Source of the DNA: Streptomyces sp. NBC_01210
GTDB lineage: Bacteria; Actinomycetota; Actinomycetes; Streptomycetales; Streptomycetaceae
Assembly: GCF_036010325.1 (NCBI RefSeq)
Contig: NZ_CP108549.1
Coordinates: forward strand, 806,001 to 870,000
DNA: 64,000 nucleotides
Reading direction: 5' to 3'
The notes under the pieces were generated by a model. The model was given only the letters and a program-made list of their open reading frames with translations, was not told the DNA's origin and did not search any database. This document shows positions 1 through 8,927 of this stretch, in pieces. How positions within the stretch are numbered: position 1 is the stretch's first letter; the number at the start of each line of letters is the position of its first letter. A program made the position numbers and the translations under genes.

Positions 1-155
1 ATGCCGTGAATGAGCAGGACGGCCGGGCCTTCGCCGGCGATCCGGTACGCGCGGCGGTAGCCGTGCACCACATGGTGGCGCAGCTGCGCGTCGCCTTCGC
101 TCACGGAGCGCAGCCTGCTCCGGTCCATTGCGTGCGGCCCGAGGCCGGCGGCCAT
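1..155 (-). CDS. alpha/beta hydrolase, N-terminal fragment (cut by window edge)
   Basis: The minus strand reads MAAGLGPHAMDRSRL and continues to GEGPAVLLIHG at the window edge. The strand-turn 'AVLLIHG' with HG just after a hydrophobic beta strand is the oxyanion-hole start of alpha/beta-fold hydrolases (known for the family). Only about 51 residues are present, so neither the nucleophile nor the substrate can be seen. The ATG is preceded by a GGGGAGGGG ribosome binding site about 8 bases upstream. It is divergent from nagB, with about 240 bases between them. Confidence 0.7.
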   Translation of the reverse strand, partial: MAAGLGPHAMDRSRLRSVSEGDAQLRHHVVHGYRRAYRIAGEGPAVLLIHG

Positions 156-355
156 CGCGCTCACCCCTCCCCTGTCCCCTGCGGTTCCTCATCCGAGCGT
201 AGAACCGCCGCCGCACCGGGGATTTCCGCCAGGTTTCACTCCGGGTACGGCTTTCGAGGCCGCGCGCTCATACGCGCCGTGTGCAGTCGCCAGGGGCGGG
301 CGCGCTCATGGGTACGCGAGCCCTTCGCGCGACAGAACCGCCGCCCACCAGGTAG

Positions 356-371
356 ATTGGTCTACACCACT
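356..371 (+). promoter_or_regulatory. dre-like operator (DasR-type GntR binding site) before nagB
   Basis: The 16-mer ATTGGTCTACACCACT differs at two positions from the symmetric DasR consensus AGTGGTCTAGACCACT. It lies 25 bases before the GTG of nagB, a known DasR target in streptomycetes. TAGATT, which could be a -10 box, overlaps its left edge at 353-358, so a bound repressor would block transcription. In the known system glucosamine-6-phosphate, the NagB substrate, releases DasR. The site is seen directly; its use is inferred. Confidence 0.75.
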
Positions 372-396
372 TGCGCCTTCAGAGACAGGGATCTCC

Positions 397-1179
397 GTGG
401 AAGTTGTCATCGTTCCCGACTCCGCCGTCGGCGGCGAGCTCATCGCCGAAGCCATGGCCGAACTGCTGCGACGCAAGCCCGACGCACTCCTGGGCGTAGC
501 CACCGGCTCGACTCCGCTGCCGATCTACGAAGCCCTCGCAGCCAAGGTGCGCGCCGCGCAGGTGGATGCTTCCCGCGGCCGGATCTGCCAGCTCGACGAG
601 TACGTAGGACTGCCTTCCGGCCACCCCGAGTCGTACCGCTCGGTGGTCCTCCGTGAGGTCGTCGAGCCGCTCGGCCTGACCGACGCCTCCTTCATGGGCC
701 CCGACGGCACCGCCGAGGACGTCGCGGCCGCCTGCCTCGCCTACGACCGTGCGCTGGCCGAAGCCGGCGGCGTCGACCTCCAGTTGCTCGGCATCGGCAC
801 CGACGGACACATCGGCTTCAACGAGCCCTGCTCCTCACTCGCCTCCCGCACCCGGATCAAGACGCTGACCCAGCAGACCCGGCAGGACAACGCCCGGTTC
901 TTCAGTGGCCTCGACGAGGTCCCGCACCACGTCATCACCCAGGGCATCGGCACCATCCTGGAAGCCCGTCATCTGGTCCTGCTGGCGACCGGTGAGGCGA
1001 AGGCCGAGGCCGTGGCGCTCGCCGTCGAAGGCCCACTGTCGGCACTGGTGCCCGCCTCGGCCCTGCAGCTCCATCCGCACGCCACCGTCGTGGTCGACGA
1101 GGCGGCGGCCTCCAGCCTCAAGCTCGCCGACTACTTCCGCGCCACCTATGCCGCCAAGCCCGACTGGCAGGGCATATAG
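397..1179 (+). CDS. nagB: glucosamine-6-phosphate deaminase NagB
   Basis: A cytoplasmic enzyme of 260 residues that converts glucosamine-6-phosphate to fructose-6-phosphate and ammonia, the last step of N-acetylglucosamine and chitin catabolism. Family marks are the phosphate-binding ATGSTP (35-40), the LDEY acidic pair (66-69, D67 and E68) and GIGTDGHIGFNEP (132-144). The length matches the usual 240-270. The GTG start fits the conserved N-terminal strand 'EVVIVPD' and has CAGGG about 7 bases upstream. The dre-like site at 356-371 predicts DasR control by amino-sugar supply. The gene stands alone. Confidence 0.95.
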   Translation: MEVVIVPDSAVGGELIAEAMAELLRRKPDALLGVATGSTPLPIYEALAAKVRAAQVDASRGRICQLDEYVGLPSGHPESYRSVVLREVVEPLGLTDASFMGPDGTAEDVAAACLAYDRALAEAGGVDLQLLGIGTDGHIGFNEPCSSLASRTRIKTLTQQTRQDNARFFSGLDEVPHHVITQGIGTILEARHLVLLATGEAKAEAVALAVEGPLSALVPASALQLHPHATVVVDEAAASSLKLADYFRATYAAKPDWQGI

Positions 1180-1204
1180 GACGCGGCCGCCGTCGCTGTC
1201 CCGG

Positions 1205-1224
1205 CTGGAAGAGGAATGTTCCAG
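1205..1224. terminator. short hairpin downstream of nagB
   Basis: CTGGAA (1205-1210) and TTCCAG (1219-1224) are perfect inverted arms with an 8-base loop, 26 bases after the nagB stop. There is no T-run. It could be a weak terminator or a protein-binding palindrome; the sequence alone does not decide. Confidence 0.3.
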
Positions 1225-1383
1225 TCGAGACATAATTCGCGCCACAACGGCTCGACAGTGCCCATGAGTTGATACGGTGCTGCTCGCTCAGCACTTTTCA
1301 CGCGCGTTCAGCTGACGCGCCGCCCTGCCGCCCCCGGACCCTGCGCGGCCAGGCCAGTGCATCGCGGGAGCGCGGGGGATTTC

Positions 1384-2700
1384 ATGGACGACATCGATGT
1401 GGTCACAGCAAGCCTGGAACGAGTCAGACTCCGGGCCGGCCATGTGGTGCGCTACTTCTACGCGCATCTCTTCACCCACCATCCGCGGCTGCGCCCCCTG
1501 TTCCCCGCCGCGATGGACGACCAGTACGAGCGGCTGTTCGCCGCGCTGGTACAGGTCGTGGAGCATCTCGGCCACCCCGCGCTCCCCGCACACCTGAACC
1601 GACTCGGCCGGGATCACCGCAAGTTCGGGATATCCGACGAGGACTACACCGCCGTGGGCGAGAGCCTCGTCGCCGCCATCCGCTACCACAGCACACACAC
1701 CTGGGACGACCGGACCGAGAGGGCATGGCTGCGGGTGTACGGATTCGTCGCCGCGGCCATGACCGGCGGAGCGCACAGCTCGCTCGCCGCGAACGAGCCG
1801 GCGTGGTGGGACGGCACTGTCGTCTCGCACCGCCTGCACGGCGGTCACACGGCCGTCATCCGCGTCGCCCCTTCCGCCCACTACCCGTGGCTGCCCGGCC
1901 AGTACGCCACGATCGAGCACCCGGATCTGCCGGGCGTGTGGCGGCCCTACTCCCTGGCCGGCCGCCCCGGCCGCGGCGGTGTGCTCGAGTTCCATATCGG
2001 CCGGGTCGCCGAAGGCCTGCTCAGCAATGTCCTGTGCGACGGCACGACGCCCGGCCGCACACTGCGGCTGGGCGCCGCCTCGGGATCCGCGCTGACCCCG
2101 CCGCCCGGCACCCCGGCCGTCACACTGATCGCCGCCGGCACGGGCTGGGCCCCGGTCAAGGCGGTCCTGGACGAGTTACTCGCCCGCAGGCCGGCGCCTC
2201 GTATCCGTATCGACGTCGTCGCCCGCGGCGAGGCCGACTTCTACGACGGCGGCGCTCTTGTCGACATCCTGCGCGCCCACCCCTATCTGAGCGCGTACTG
2301 GTGGTACGAGGAGCGCGGCAAGGGCCGGATGAGGGCCGCGGAACGTCTGCACAGCAATCTGAGCGCGCGCCGCGGGTGGCCCGGCGAAACCGTCTACCTC
2401 TGCGGTCCCGTGATGTTCGTGCAGGAGACGGCCGAACTGCTCCACGACTGCGGTCTGCCTGCAGAATCGCTTATCCGCGATCCACTGCCCGCGTCGGTGC
2501 AACCGCGCGGATACGTCTCCCACGCGGAGCAGTTCCTCGATCCACCGCCCGTGACCTGGATCGATCCGGACGCCCGTACGCGCCCGCTCGACCTCCCGGC
2601 GCCGCAGCCCCATCCCGAACCTCAGCCCCTGCACCGGCCCGCGCCACCGGACAGCAGCGGCGGCTGGTTCGAGCCGCACGGCGCGGTCGGACGGGTCTGA
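1384..2700 (+). CDS. flavohaemoprotein (globin + FAD/NAD oxidoreductase), NO-dioxygenase-like
   Basis: A 438-residue two-part protein. Residues 1-135 are a globin, with a B10-type tyrosine in YFYAHLF (Y26), a possible E7 glutamine (Q47) and the proximal histidine in RDHRKFGI (H78). Residues 140-400 are a ferredoxin-reductase module, with the FAD motif RPYSL (187-191), a GTGWAPV nucleotide loop and a YLCGPVMF NAD-side motif. The family oxidises nitric oxide to nitrate using NAD(P)H, or acts as a haem redox sensor. The last 35 residues are an unusual proline-rich tail. The ATG at 1384 follows GCGGGGGAT; a frame extension to 1357 lacks a binding site. No NsrR-like site was recognised. Confidence 0.85.
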   Translation: MDDIDVVTASLERVRLRAGHVVRYFYAHLFTHHPRLRPLFPAAMDDQYERLFAALVQVVEHLGHPALPAHLNRLGRDHRKFGISDEDYTAVGESLVAAIRYHSTHTWDDRTERAWLRVYGFVAAAMTGGAHSSLAANEPAWWDGTVVSHRLHGGHTAVIRVAPSAHYPWLPGQYATIEHPDLPGVWRPYSLAGRPGRGGVLEFHIGRVAEGLLSNVLCDGTTPGRTLRLGAASGSALTPPPGTPAVTLIAAGTGWAPVKAVLDELLARRPAPRIRIDVVARGEADFYDGGALVDILRAHPYLSAYWWYEERGKGRMRAAERLHSNLSARRGWPGETVYLCGPVMFVQETAELLHDCGLPAESLIRDPLPASVQPRGYVSHAEQFLDPPPVTWIDPDARTRPLDLPAPQPHPEPQPLHRPAPPDSSGGWFEPHGAVGRV

Positions 2701-2989
2701 CTGCCCGCTCCACCCTCACTCCCCGTCGCGGAACTCCGAACGGAACACGGAGCAGCGGCACCACCGGGGAGGGTGCTGCCGCTGCCGTCCCGCTGCGCCG
2801 CACGCCTGTCAACGGGTTGCACCGTCCGCCGTCAACACCGGCGGAGTTCCTGGGCCCCCGAAGCCCCACAGGGAAACACTTTTCGGCTTTCGATCAGGAG
2901 CAAATGGGTGTATCCCGGATACATAGCGGTGCATGCTCGTACACGCTCCGGCACCGGGCTGCCCGTGGCCGACGGCGAAAGGCCGCCTC

Positions 2990-4552
2990 ATGCAAACAGC
3001 GCCCGGCGGATCCCCCAGCCCTCCGCTTCCGCAGTCGTCCGCGGTCGGCGAGAAGGGGCTCAAGGGCAGCGCGCTGGGTCTCGTCTCCTCCGTGGCCATC
3101 GGCCTCGCCTCGACCGCCCCCGCCTACAGCCTGGCCGCCACACTCGGCTTCATCGTCCTCGCCGTCGGGCTCCAGTCACCGGTCGTGGTGATCCTGGGAT
3201 TCATCCCGATGTACTTCATCGCCTACGCCTACAAGGCGATGAACGCCGTGGACCCCGACTGCGGCACCACTTTCACCTGGTCCGCGCGGGCCTTCGGACC
3301 GCATACCGCGTGGATGGGCGGCTGGGGCATCATCATCGCCGACATCATCGTGATGGCGAACCTGGCGCAGATCGCGGGCCAGTACGGATTCCAGCTGGCC
3401 GGAGCAGGCGGCCTGGCCGACAGCCGCAGCTGGACTGCTCTCGCGGGCGTCATCTGGATCATCGTGATGACGGCCATCTGCTATATCGGCATCGAGATCT
3501 CCGCGGCCCTGCAGAAATGGCTGCTCAGCATCGAGCTGCTGCTTCTCGCCATCCTCTCCGTCATGGCATTGGTGAAGGTGTACGGCAGCAACGCGCCGCC
3601 GGAATCGCTGCACGTGGACGCGGCCTGGTTCAACCCCTTCGAGATCGGCTCCGCCAGCTCCCTGACGCAGGGCGTCCTGTTGGCCGTCTTCATCTACTGG
3701 GGCTGGGACACCGCGGTCTCCGTCAACGAGGAGACCGCCGACCGCGAACGCACCCCCGGCCGCGCCGCCGTCATCTCCACCGTTCTCCTCCTCCTCATCT
3801 ACATCCTGGTGACCACCTCGGCGCAGGCCTTCGCCGGGATCGGCGACAAGGGCATCGGGCTGGCCAACCCCGACAACGCGGGCGACGTCCTGGGCAGCTT
3901 CGGTGACGAAGTGTTCGGCACGGAAGGATTCGGCGGGTTCCTGGCGAAAATGCTGGTCCTGATGGTGCTGACGTCGGCCGCCGCCTCCACGCAGACCACG
4001 ATCCTGCCGACCGCCCGCACCAGCTTCTCGATGGCCACGCACAAGGCGCTGCCGGCGGTCTTCGCCCGCGTCCACCCTCGCTTCCTGACACCGACGTGGT
4101 CGACCGTCGCCATGGGCCTGGCGTCGATCGTCTTCTACGCCGGGCTGACGGCCATCAGTGGCAATGTCCTGGAGGACTCCATCGCCTCGGTCGGTCTGGG
4201 TATCGCGTTCTACTACGGACTGACCGGCTTCGCCTGCGTCTGGTACTTCCGCAAGGTCCTCACCCGCAGCGCCGCCGACTTCTTCATGAAGGGCCTCCTC
4301 CCCGCACTGGGCGCCCTGATGCTGCTCGGCCTGTTCTGTTACGCGGCCTTCCACGTCTACTCCGACCCGGCGTACGGAACCACCGTCATCGACCTGCCGT
4401 TGCTCGGCAGGACCGGCGGCGTGTCCGTCATCGGCATAGGCGCCCTGGCGCTGGGCGTTGTCCTGATGCTCATTCAGCGGGCAGTGCAGGGCACATGGTT
4501 CTGTAACCCGGACGTACCCGTCAGCGTCGCGTCCAAGTCCTCGCCCCAGTAG
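2990..4552 (+). CDS. APC-superfamily amino acid permease
   Basis: A 520-residue integral membrane protein with about 12 hydrophobic segments. The first segment carries the family hallmark: a glycine/serine-rich unwound helix, LGLVSSVAIGLASTAPAYS, shortly after the N-terminus. A conserved TFTWSARAFG stretch follows. This is typical of APC amino-acid/polyamine-proton symporters in the plasma membrane; the substrate cannot be told. The ATG at 2990 has AAAGG about 7 bases upstream, and the longer in-frame extension to 2933 reads as non-coding leader. The 289 bases before it contain no convincing gene. No partner gene nearby suggests a pathway. Confidence 0.85.
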   Translation: MQTAPGGSPSPPLPQSSAVGEKGLKGSALGLVSSVAIGLASTAPAYSLAATLGFIVLAVGLQSPVVVILGFIPMYFIAYAYKAMNAVDPDCGTTFTWSARAFGPHTAWMGGWGIIIADIIVMANLAQIAGQYGFQLAGAGGLADSRSWTALAGVIWIIVMTAICYIGIEISAALQKWLLSIELLLLAILSVMALVKVYGSNAPPESLHVDAAWFNPFEIGSASSLTQGVLLAVFIYWGWDTAVSVNEETADRERTPGRAAVISTVLLLLIYILVTTSAQAFAGIGDKGIGLANPDNAGDVLGSFGDEVFGTEGFGGFLAKMLVLMVLTSAAASTQTTILPTARTSFSMATHKALPAVFARVHPRFLTPTWSTVAMGLASIVFYAGLTAISGNVLEDSIASVGLGIAFYYGLTGFACVWYFRKVLTRSAADFFMKGLLPALGALMLLGLFCYAAFHVYSDPAYGTTVIDLPLLGRTGGVSVIGIGALALGVVLMLIQRAVQGTWFCNPDVPVSVASKSSPQ

Positions 4553-5022
4553 GCCACTTCCTTCCGGTGACGACCGCTGTCGCAGCCCGGCCCGCAGTGG
4601 AACAAAGCGGCTATTCCTCATCAACAGGACACAAGGCGGCGCGCCGATGCCGCGTCCATTCGGCTTGTTTCCCACCGTGGATCGAATTTTCCTGTGAAGC
4701 GCTCGTGAATTCCTCTTCATATTCGATCAGCGATATCCCTCTCAGTGCGTCAAATCACCCCCCATTGCCCCCGGAGCCGGTGATGGCCGGATGACCGGAT
4801 CGGTCTCTTGACCCACCGTTGAGATGCAAACCAGACTCCCCAGAGGCACTCATGCATCAGGAGCCACAAGCGCCGGCACATGCCGATGGCCCTGCGAGAC
4901 CGATATCGCACGGGGTGTGCGACGGGGGAATGCAGTGGAGAGCGCGTATGCGTGCTCAGTACATACGCGCATCCTTCACATCCCCTCCTCATCTCTTGGT
5001 GCGCGAAGGGAATGGAGGGGGA
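4553..5022. other. 470-base leader region upstream of the eCIS operon
   Basis: No convincing gene. A stretch at about 4670-4760 is clearly richer in A/T than its surroundings, as expected near promoters in this genome. A possible promoter is listed separately. Short open frames here lack binding sites and codon bias. The region must hold the control signals of the injection-system operon, because no gap of comparable size occurs within it. Confidence 0.5.
4808..4837 (+). promoter_or_regulatory. candidate promoter of the eCIS operon
   Basis: TTGACC (4808-4813), an 18-base gap and CAGACT (4832-4837) resemble -35 and -10 boxes of a housekeeping-type sigma factor. This would give a leader of about 180 bases before the sheath ATG at 5023. 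The -10 match is poor, and the A/T-rich part at 4670-4760 could carry another promoter. Confidence 0.3.
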
Positions 5023-6873
5023 ATGCCGACGCACATGGGCTATCCCGGCGTTTACATCGAGGAACTTCCCAGCAGCATCCGTACCGTCGCCTCGGTCACC
5101 ACCTCGGTGACCGCGTTCGTGGGGCACACCCGCCGGGGTCCGCTCAACCAACCCGTGCGGATCACCAGCTTCGCGGACTTCGAGCGTCGCTTCGGCGGAC
5201 TCACCTCACAGAGCGCTGTCAGCTACGCAGTGCACCAGTTCTTCGGCAACGGCGGCACGGTCGCGGTGATCGTCCGCGTGGCCAAGGCCGGCACCGGCGA
5301 GGAAGCCTGCGTCACGCTCAACTCCACCGAGGGGCACAGCGAGTGCCCCGTGCTGGAGGTGCACGCCAAGGAGCCCGGCGTCTGGGGCTCGGGCCTGCGG
5401 GTGGCCGTCGACCACGACACCCCGACTCCGGACAGGACGTTCAATCTCCAGATCCTCGACGCGCGCGGCGGGGCCCGCGAGTCCTTCACGGGTCTGTCGA
5501 TGAACTCCGGCCACGGCCGCTTCGTGGAGACCGTCGTCAACGCGGGCTCCTCGCTCGTCCGCGTGAAGGCTCTGGACGAGGGCCGGCCCGACCCCTCCGG
5601 CACTGTCTCCAAGCCCTTCGCGGCCGAACTGCCCAATCTGAACGTCGAGTTGAAGGTCAAGATCGGCGATGTGGAGCGTGAGTTCACGCTCTACGACCCC
5701 GACCACGACGACGAGCCGCCGAGCAATGTCACCGAACTCGCCCTCCTGCTGGAGCGCAAGCTGCGCGCGCTGCCGGACGCTCCCGGCAAGCACGCCTTCT
5801 CCGGCGCCGAGGTCACCGCCTTCGGCCGGCGCATCCAGGTCGTCGCCGGATCCGTCGACCCCGACGACGTGGTCCGCTTCGTCGGCGAATGCGCCAACGA
5901 CCTGGGCCTGGAGGCCTCGGTCAACCCGCCCGTCTTCCCGCTGGAGGGCGGCAAGGACGGCGACCCGCCCGGTCCGCGCGACCTCATCGGCAGCGAGGCC
6001 CGCAAGACGGGCGTCCAGGCGCTGCGCGACGTGGACGACGTCAACCTGCTGGCTCTGCCCGAGCTTTCGGCGTACGAGTCCACCGAGGACATGGTCACCG
6101 TACTGTCGGCGGCCGAGCAGCTCTGCCGGGAGCGGCGGATCTTCCTCCTCGTCGACTCGCCCTCGACCTGGGGCAGCGTGGACGCCGCACGGGCCGGGAT
6201 CGGCGCTTTCGAACCCGTACGCAGCAACCACGCGGCCCTGTACTTCCCGCATCTGCAGCTCACCGACCCGCTCACCGGACGACTTCGCTCCTTCCCGCCG
6301 TCGGGTGCCATCGCCGGCGTCGTCGCCCGCACCGACGGCGAGCGCGGCGTGTGGAAGGCACCGGCCGGAACCGAGGCGCGGCTGGCCGGTGTCCGGTCGC
6401 TGACCGTCAAGCTGACCGACCGGGAGAACGGGCTGCTCAACCCGCTGGGCGTGAACTGCCTGCGCACTTTCCCCGTGGTGGGTCCGCTGGTGTGGGGCGC
6501 GCGCACGCTCGAGGGCGCGGACGCGCTCGACAGCGAGTGGAAGTACGTGCCGGTGCGCCGGCTCGCCCTGCATGTCGAGGAGAGCCTCTACCGCGGTCTG
6601 CAGTGGGTCGTCTTCGAGCCCAACAACGAGCAGCTCTGGCAGCAGATCCGGCTGAAGGCCTCGGCATACCTCAACGACCTGTTCCGGCAGGGTGCGTTCA
6701 AGGGCGGCACACCGCGTGAGGCGTACTTCGTCAAATGCGACAAGGACACCACCACCGACGCCGATATCGACGCCGGAGTGGTCAATGTCGTGATCGGCAT
6801 CGCGCCGGTCAAGCCCGCGGAGTTCGTGATCGTCAAGATCCAGCAGGTCGCCGGGCAGTTCGACCTCTCGTAA
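5023..6873 (+). CDS. eCIS contractile sheath protein (phage tail sheath family)
   Basis: A 616-residue sheath subunit of the contractile tube. The N-terminus, with GYPGVYIEELP near residue 5 and a VTTSVTAFVG segment soon after, is the classic tail-sheath start. The C-terminal part, with LKASAYLNDLFRQGAFKG and an ending rich in beta strands, matches the conserved sheath handshake domain. In the family these subunits polymerise around the inner tube and shorten to drive it into a target. The start at 5023 follows GGAGGGGG directly; upstream in-frame ATGs lack a site. It is the first gene of the operon, followed after 29 bases by the tube gene. Only one sheath gene is present, whereas Afp-type systems have three. 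Confidence 0.93.
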   Translation: MPTHMGYPGVYIEELPSSIRTVASVTTSVTAFVGHTRRGPLNQPVRITSFADFERRFGGLTSQSAVSYAVHQFFGNGGTVAVIVRVAKAGTGEEACVTLNSTEGHSECPVLEVHAKEPGVWGSGLRVAVDHDTPTPDRTFNLQILDARGGARESFTGLSMNSGHGRFVETVVNAGSSLVRVKALDEGRPDPSGTVSKPFAAELPNLNVELKVKIGDVEREFTLYDPDHDDEPPSNVTELALLLERKLRALPDAPGKHAFSGAEVTAFGRRIQVVAGSVDPDDVVRFVGECANDLGLEASVNPPVFPLEGGKDGDPPGPRDLIGSEARKTGVQALRDVDDVNLLALPELSAYESTEDMVTVLSAAEQLCRERRIFLLVDSPSTWGSVDAARAGIGAFEPVRSNHAALYFPHLQLTDPLTGRLRSFPPSGAIAGVVARTDGERGVWKAPAGTEARLAGVRSLTVKLTDRENGLLNPLGVNCLRTFPVVGPLVWGARTLEGADALDSEWKYVPVRRLALHVEESLYRGLQWVVFEPNNEQLWQQIRLKASAYLNDLFRQGAFKGGTPREAYFVKCDKDTTTDADIDAGVVNVVIGIAPVKPAEFVIVKIQQVAGQFDLS

Positions 6874-6902
6874 CCCTAGGAAAAGGAACACGAAGGAAAC
6901 CG

Positions 6903-7427
6903 ATGGCTGAGTTCCAGATAAACGCCCATCGCTTCGACCCGTACAAGAATTTCAAGTTCCTGGTCCTCTGGGACGGTCGAACGGTCGCGGGCATCAGCAA
7001 GATCAGTCCTCTGAAGCGCACCACGGAGGTGGTCAAGCACCGCCACGGCGGTGACCCCAGCTCGCCGCGCAAGTCGCCGGGCCGCTCCGAGTTCGAGGGC
7101 GTCACGCTCGAGCGCGGTGTCACCCACGACCCGGAGTTCGACCGCTGGGCCAACAAGGTGTGGCAGGTCGGCGCCGGGCTCGGCTCGGAGGTCTCGCTGC
7201 GGGACTTCCGCAAGGACATCATCATCCAGGTCCTCAACGAGGCCGGACAGGTCGCCGTCTCGCACAAGCTCTACCGGGCCTGGGTCAGCGAGTACCAGGT
7301 GCTCGGTGAGCTGGACGCCAACGCCAACGCGGTCGCCATCCAGAGCGTCAAGCTCGAGTGCGAGGGCTGGGAACGGGACTACGAGGTGGAGGAGCCGGTC
7401 GAGCCCTCCTTCACCCATCCGGCCTGA
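6903..7427 (+). CDS. eCIS inner tube protein (T4 gp19-like)
   Basis: A 174-residue protein starting MAEFQINAHRFDPYKNF, with the beta-rich pattern of hexameric tail-tube proteins. Segments such as FLVLWDGRTVAGISKIS and LERGVTHDPEFDRWANKVW are the typical tube signature. Known role: hexamer rings stack into the tube that carries cargo. The ATG is set by GAAGGAAACCG upstream, 29 bases after the sheath stop; an in-frame extension overlapping the sheath gene is rejected. Length matches the 140-180 residues usual for the family. Confidence 0.92.
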   Translation: MAEFQINAHRFDPYKNFKFLVLWDGRTVAGISKISPLKRTTEVVKHRHGGDPSSPRKSPGRSEFEGVTLERGVTHDPEFDRWANKVWQVGAGLGSEVSLRDFRKDIIIQVLNEAGQVAVSHKLYRAWVSEYQVLGELDANANAVAIQSVKLECEGWERDYEVEEPVEPSFTHPA

Positions 7428-7458
7428 GCCCCGGGGGAATGCACCGGAGGAGTGAGGG

Positions 7459-8205
7459 ATGACGCCGACGGGGCCGGCCGAGCTGCTCGCCACCTGGGAG
7501 GCCGGGCTGGCACAGCACGAATCCGGGAGGTCCCTGCTGCTGCACCGGGCGGCCCGCCCGGGGGCCGGCACCGACGAGTTGCTGTCGATGCCGGTCGGCG
7601 AGCGGGAAGCGGACCTGTTCGCGTTGCGCCGGGCGCTGTTCGGCGAGCGCATGCAGGTGCGTGTCGAGTGTGCGTCGTGCGGCGAGGCCATGGAGTTCGA
7701 CCTCGACGCGACATTGCTGGGCGCCCGGACGCGGACACCGGACGGGCCGCTGCGAGTGGAGGAGGACGAATGGGTGGTGGAGTTCCGGCTGCCCACCGTC
7801 GCCGACCTCGCGGCGGCCGGTGCGGTGCCGGATCCGGCGGCGGCCCGTCGGCTGCTCGTGGCGCGCTGCACGGTTTCGGCCGTACGGGGCGGAGAGGCCG
7901 TCCCTTCGGAGCGGCTGGCCTCTCTTCTGCCGGAGCGCGTACAGCAGCGGCTCGCCGAAACGGCGGCGGACGCCGACCCGGCGGCCGATGTGACGCTGAA
8001 CGTCGCCTGCCCCGAGTGCGGTGAGGCCACCCCGGCCGAGCTGGACATCACCTCCTATCTGTGGACCGAACTGGACACCTGGGCACGGGACTTGATGCTC
8101 GATGTCCATCTGCTCGCCACCGCCTACGGGTGGAACGAGCCGGAGATTCTGGCGCTCAGCCCGCTGCGGCGTCGTTACTACCTGGAGCTGTGCACAGATG
8201 CCTGA
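7459..8205 (+). CDS. eCIS zinc-ribbon protein, T4-type baseplate/hub assembly chaperone-like
   Basis: A 248-residue protein with two CxxC pairs, CASCGEAMEFD (about 74-84) and CPECGEATPAELD (about 184-196). Together they could hold one zinc ion. The first part (ELLATWEAGL...LLLHRAARPG) and the paired cysteines resemble the T4-baseplate chaperone-like proteins that sit after the tube gene in many eCIS loci. Its role in building the hub is inferred from this position. The ATG follows GGAGGAGTGAGGG. Its stop overlaps the start of the next gene by 8 bases, indicating translational coupling. Confidence 0.6.
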   Translation: MTPTGPAELLATWEAGLAQHESGRSLLLHRAARPGAGTDELLSMPVGEREADLFALRRALFGERMQVRVECASCGEAMEFDLDATLLGARTRTPDGPLRVEEDEWVVEFRLPTVADLAAAGAVPDPAAARRLLVARCTVSAVRGGEAVPSERLASLLPERVQQRLAETAADADPAADVTLNVACPECGEATPAELDITSYLWTELDTWARDLMLDVHLLATAYGWNEPEILALSPLRRRYYLELCTDA

Positions 8206-8923
8206 CTATTTCGACCGGCTGCTCGCCCGGTACACGCCGGTGCCGGTGGCCGGTGATGGTGCCGGCACGGCGCGGGTCCGGCCCCGGCTGCCCGGCCCGT
8301 TCGAGCGCGTCGAGGCGCTGCGGAGCGGCCCGCCGGAGCCCGACGCGCCGGCCGCCCTGATCCCGTCCGCGCCGGGGCCCGCCTTCGGACCGGCCGAGTT
8401 GGTCCGTCAGGAGCGGGAGGTGCGGACCGACAGGCACACGGTCGTACGGACCGAGGCGGCCCGGCCCGGTGAGCCCGAGTGGCCCGCGGTCCAGGCCGTA
8501 CCGCGTACGGAACCGCTGCTGCGGCCGGCGGTGCCCGCGTCGCCGGCAACGCGTCCGTCCGCAGCCGACATCCCGCGCTCGGTCCGGCGGGCGGCGGAGC
8601 CCGCGGAGTCCGACGCACCGCGCCACCCGCCCGGGTCGGTGGCGCGCGCCGCGGACCCCGCTCTCCCGGTGGTTGCGGCGCCGGCCCGGCCCCGCGGCGC
8701 CGACACCGCCACCGCCCGTGGCGCCACGCTGAACGGAGTGGGACGGCGCGCGCCCCGGCCGGCCGAACGCGTCGTACACGTACAGATCGGCCGACTGGAA
8801 GTGAGCGCGGCACCGCCACCCGGCGCGAACCGCCCCGACACCGGCCGCCCCGAGCACACCGGACGGCGCGCGCCCGCGCTGACGCTGGACGACTATCTGT
8901 CACGCGGCGAGAAGAGGGACTGA
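8198..8923 (+). CDS. eCIS disordered linker protein with a conserved IG-motif
   Basis: A 241-residue protein of unknown function. It starts MPDYFDRLLARYTPV and is mostly Pro/Ala/Arg-rich and probably unfolded up to about residue 185. Then comes the ordered-looking segment APRPAERVVHVQIGRLEVSA, and the protein ends with TLDDYLSRGEKRD. The same segment, in changed form, occurs in the small protein at 12017-12313. Short proteins with this motif are frequent in actinobacterial eCIS loci; an adaptor role is only a guess. The start ATG lies inside the end of the previous gene. Confidence 0.6.
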   Translation: MPDYFDRLLARYTPVPVAGDGAGTARVRPRLPGPFERVEALRSGPPEPDAPAALIPSAPGPAFGPAELVRQEREVRTDRHTVVRTEAARPGEPEWPAVQAVPRTEPLLRPAVPASPATRPSAADIPRSVRRAAEPAESDAPRHPPGSVARAADPALPVVAAPARPRGADTATARGATLNGVGRRAPRPAERVVHVQIGRLEVSAAPPPGANRPDTGRPEHTGRRAPALTLDDYLSRGEKRD

Positions 8924-8927
8924 GGTC

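Noticed and set aside
1269..3191. 640-residue plus-strand frame over the flavohaemoprotein and permease genes
   Set aside because: Arg/Pro-rich out-of-frame translation covering two recognisable genes.
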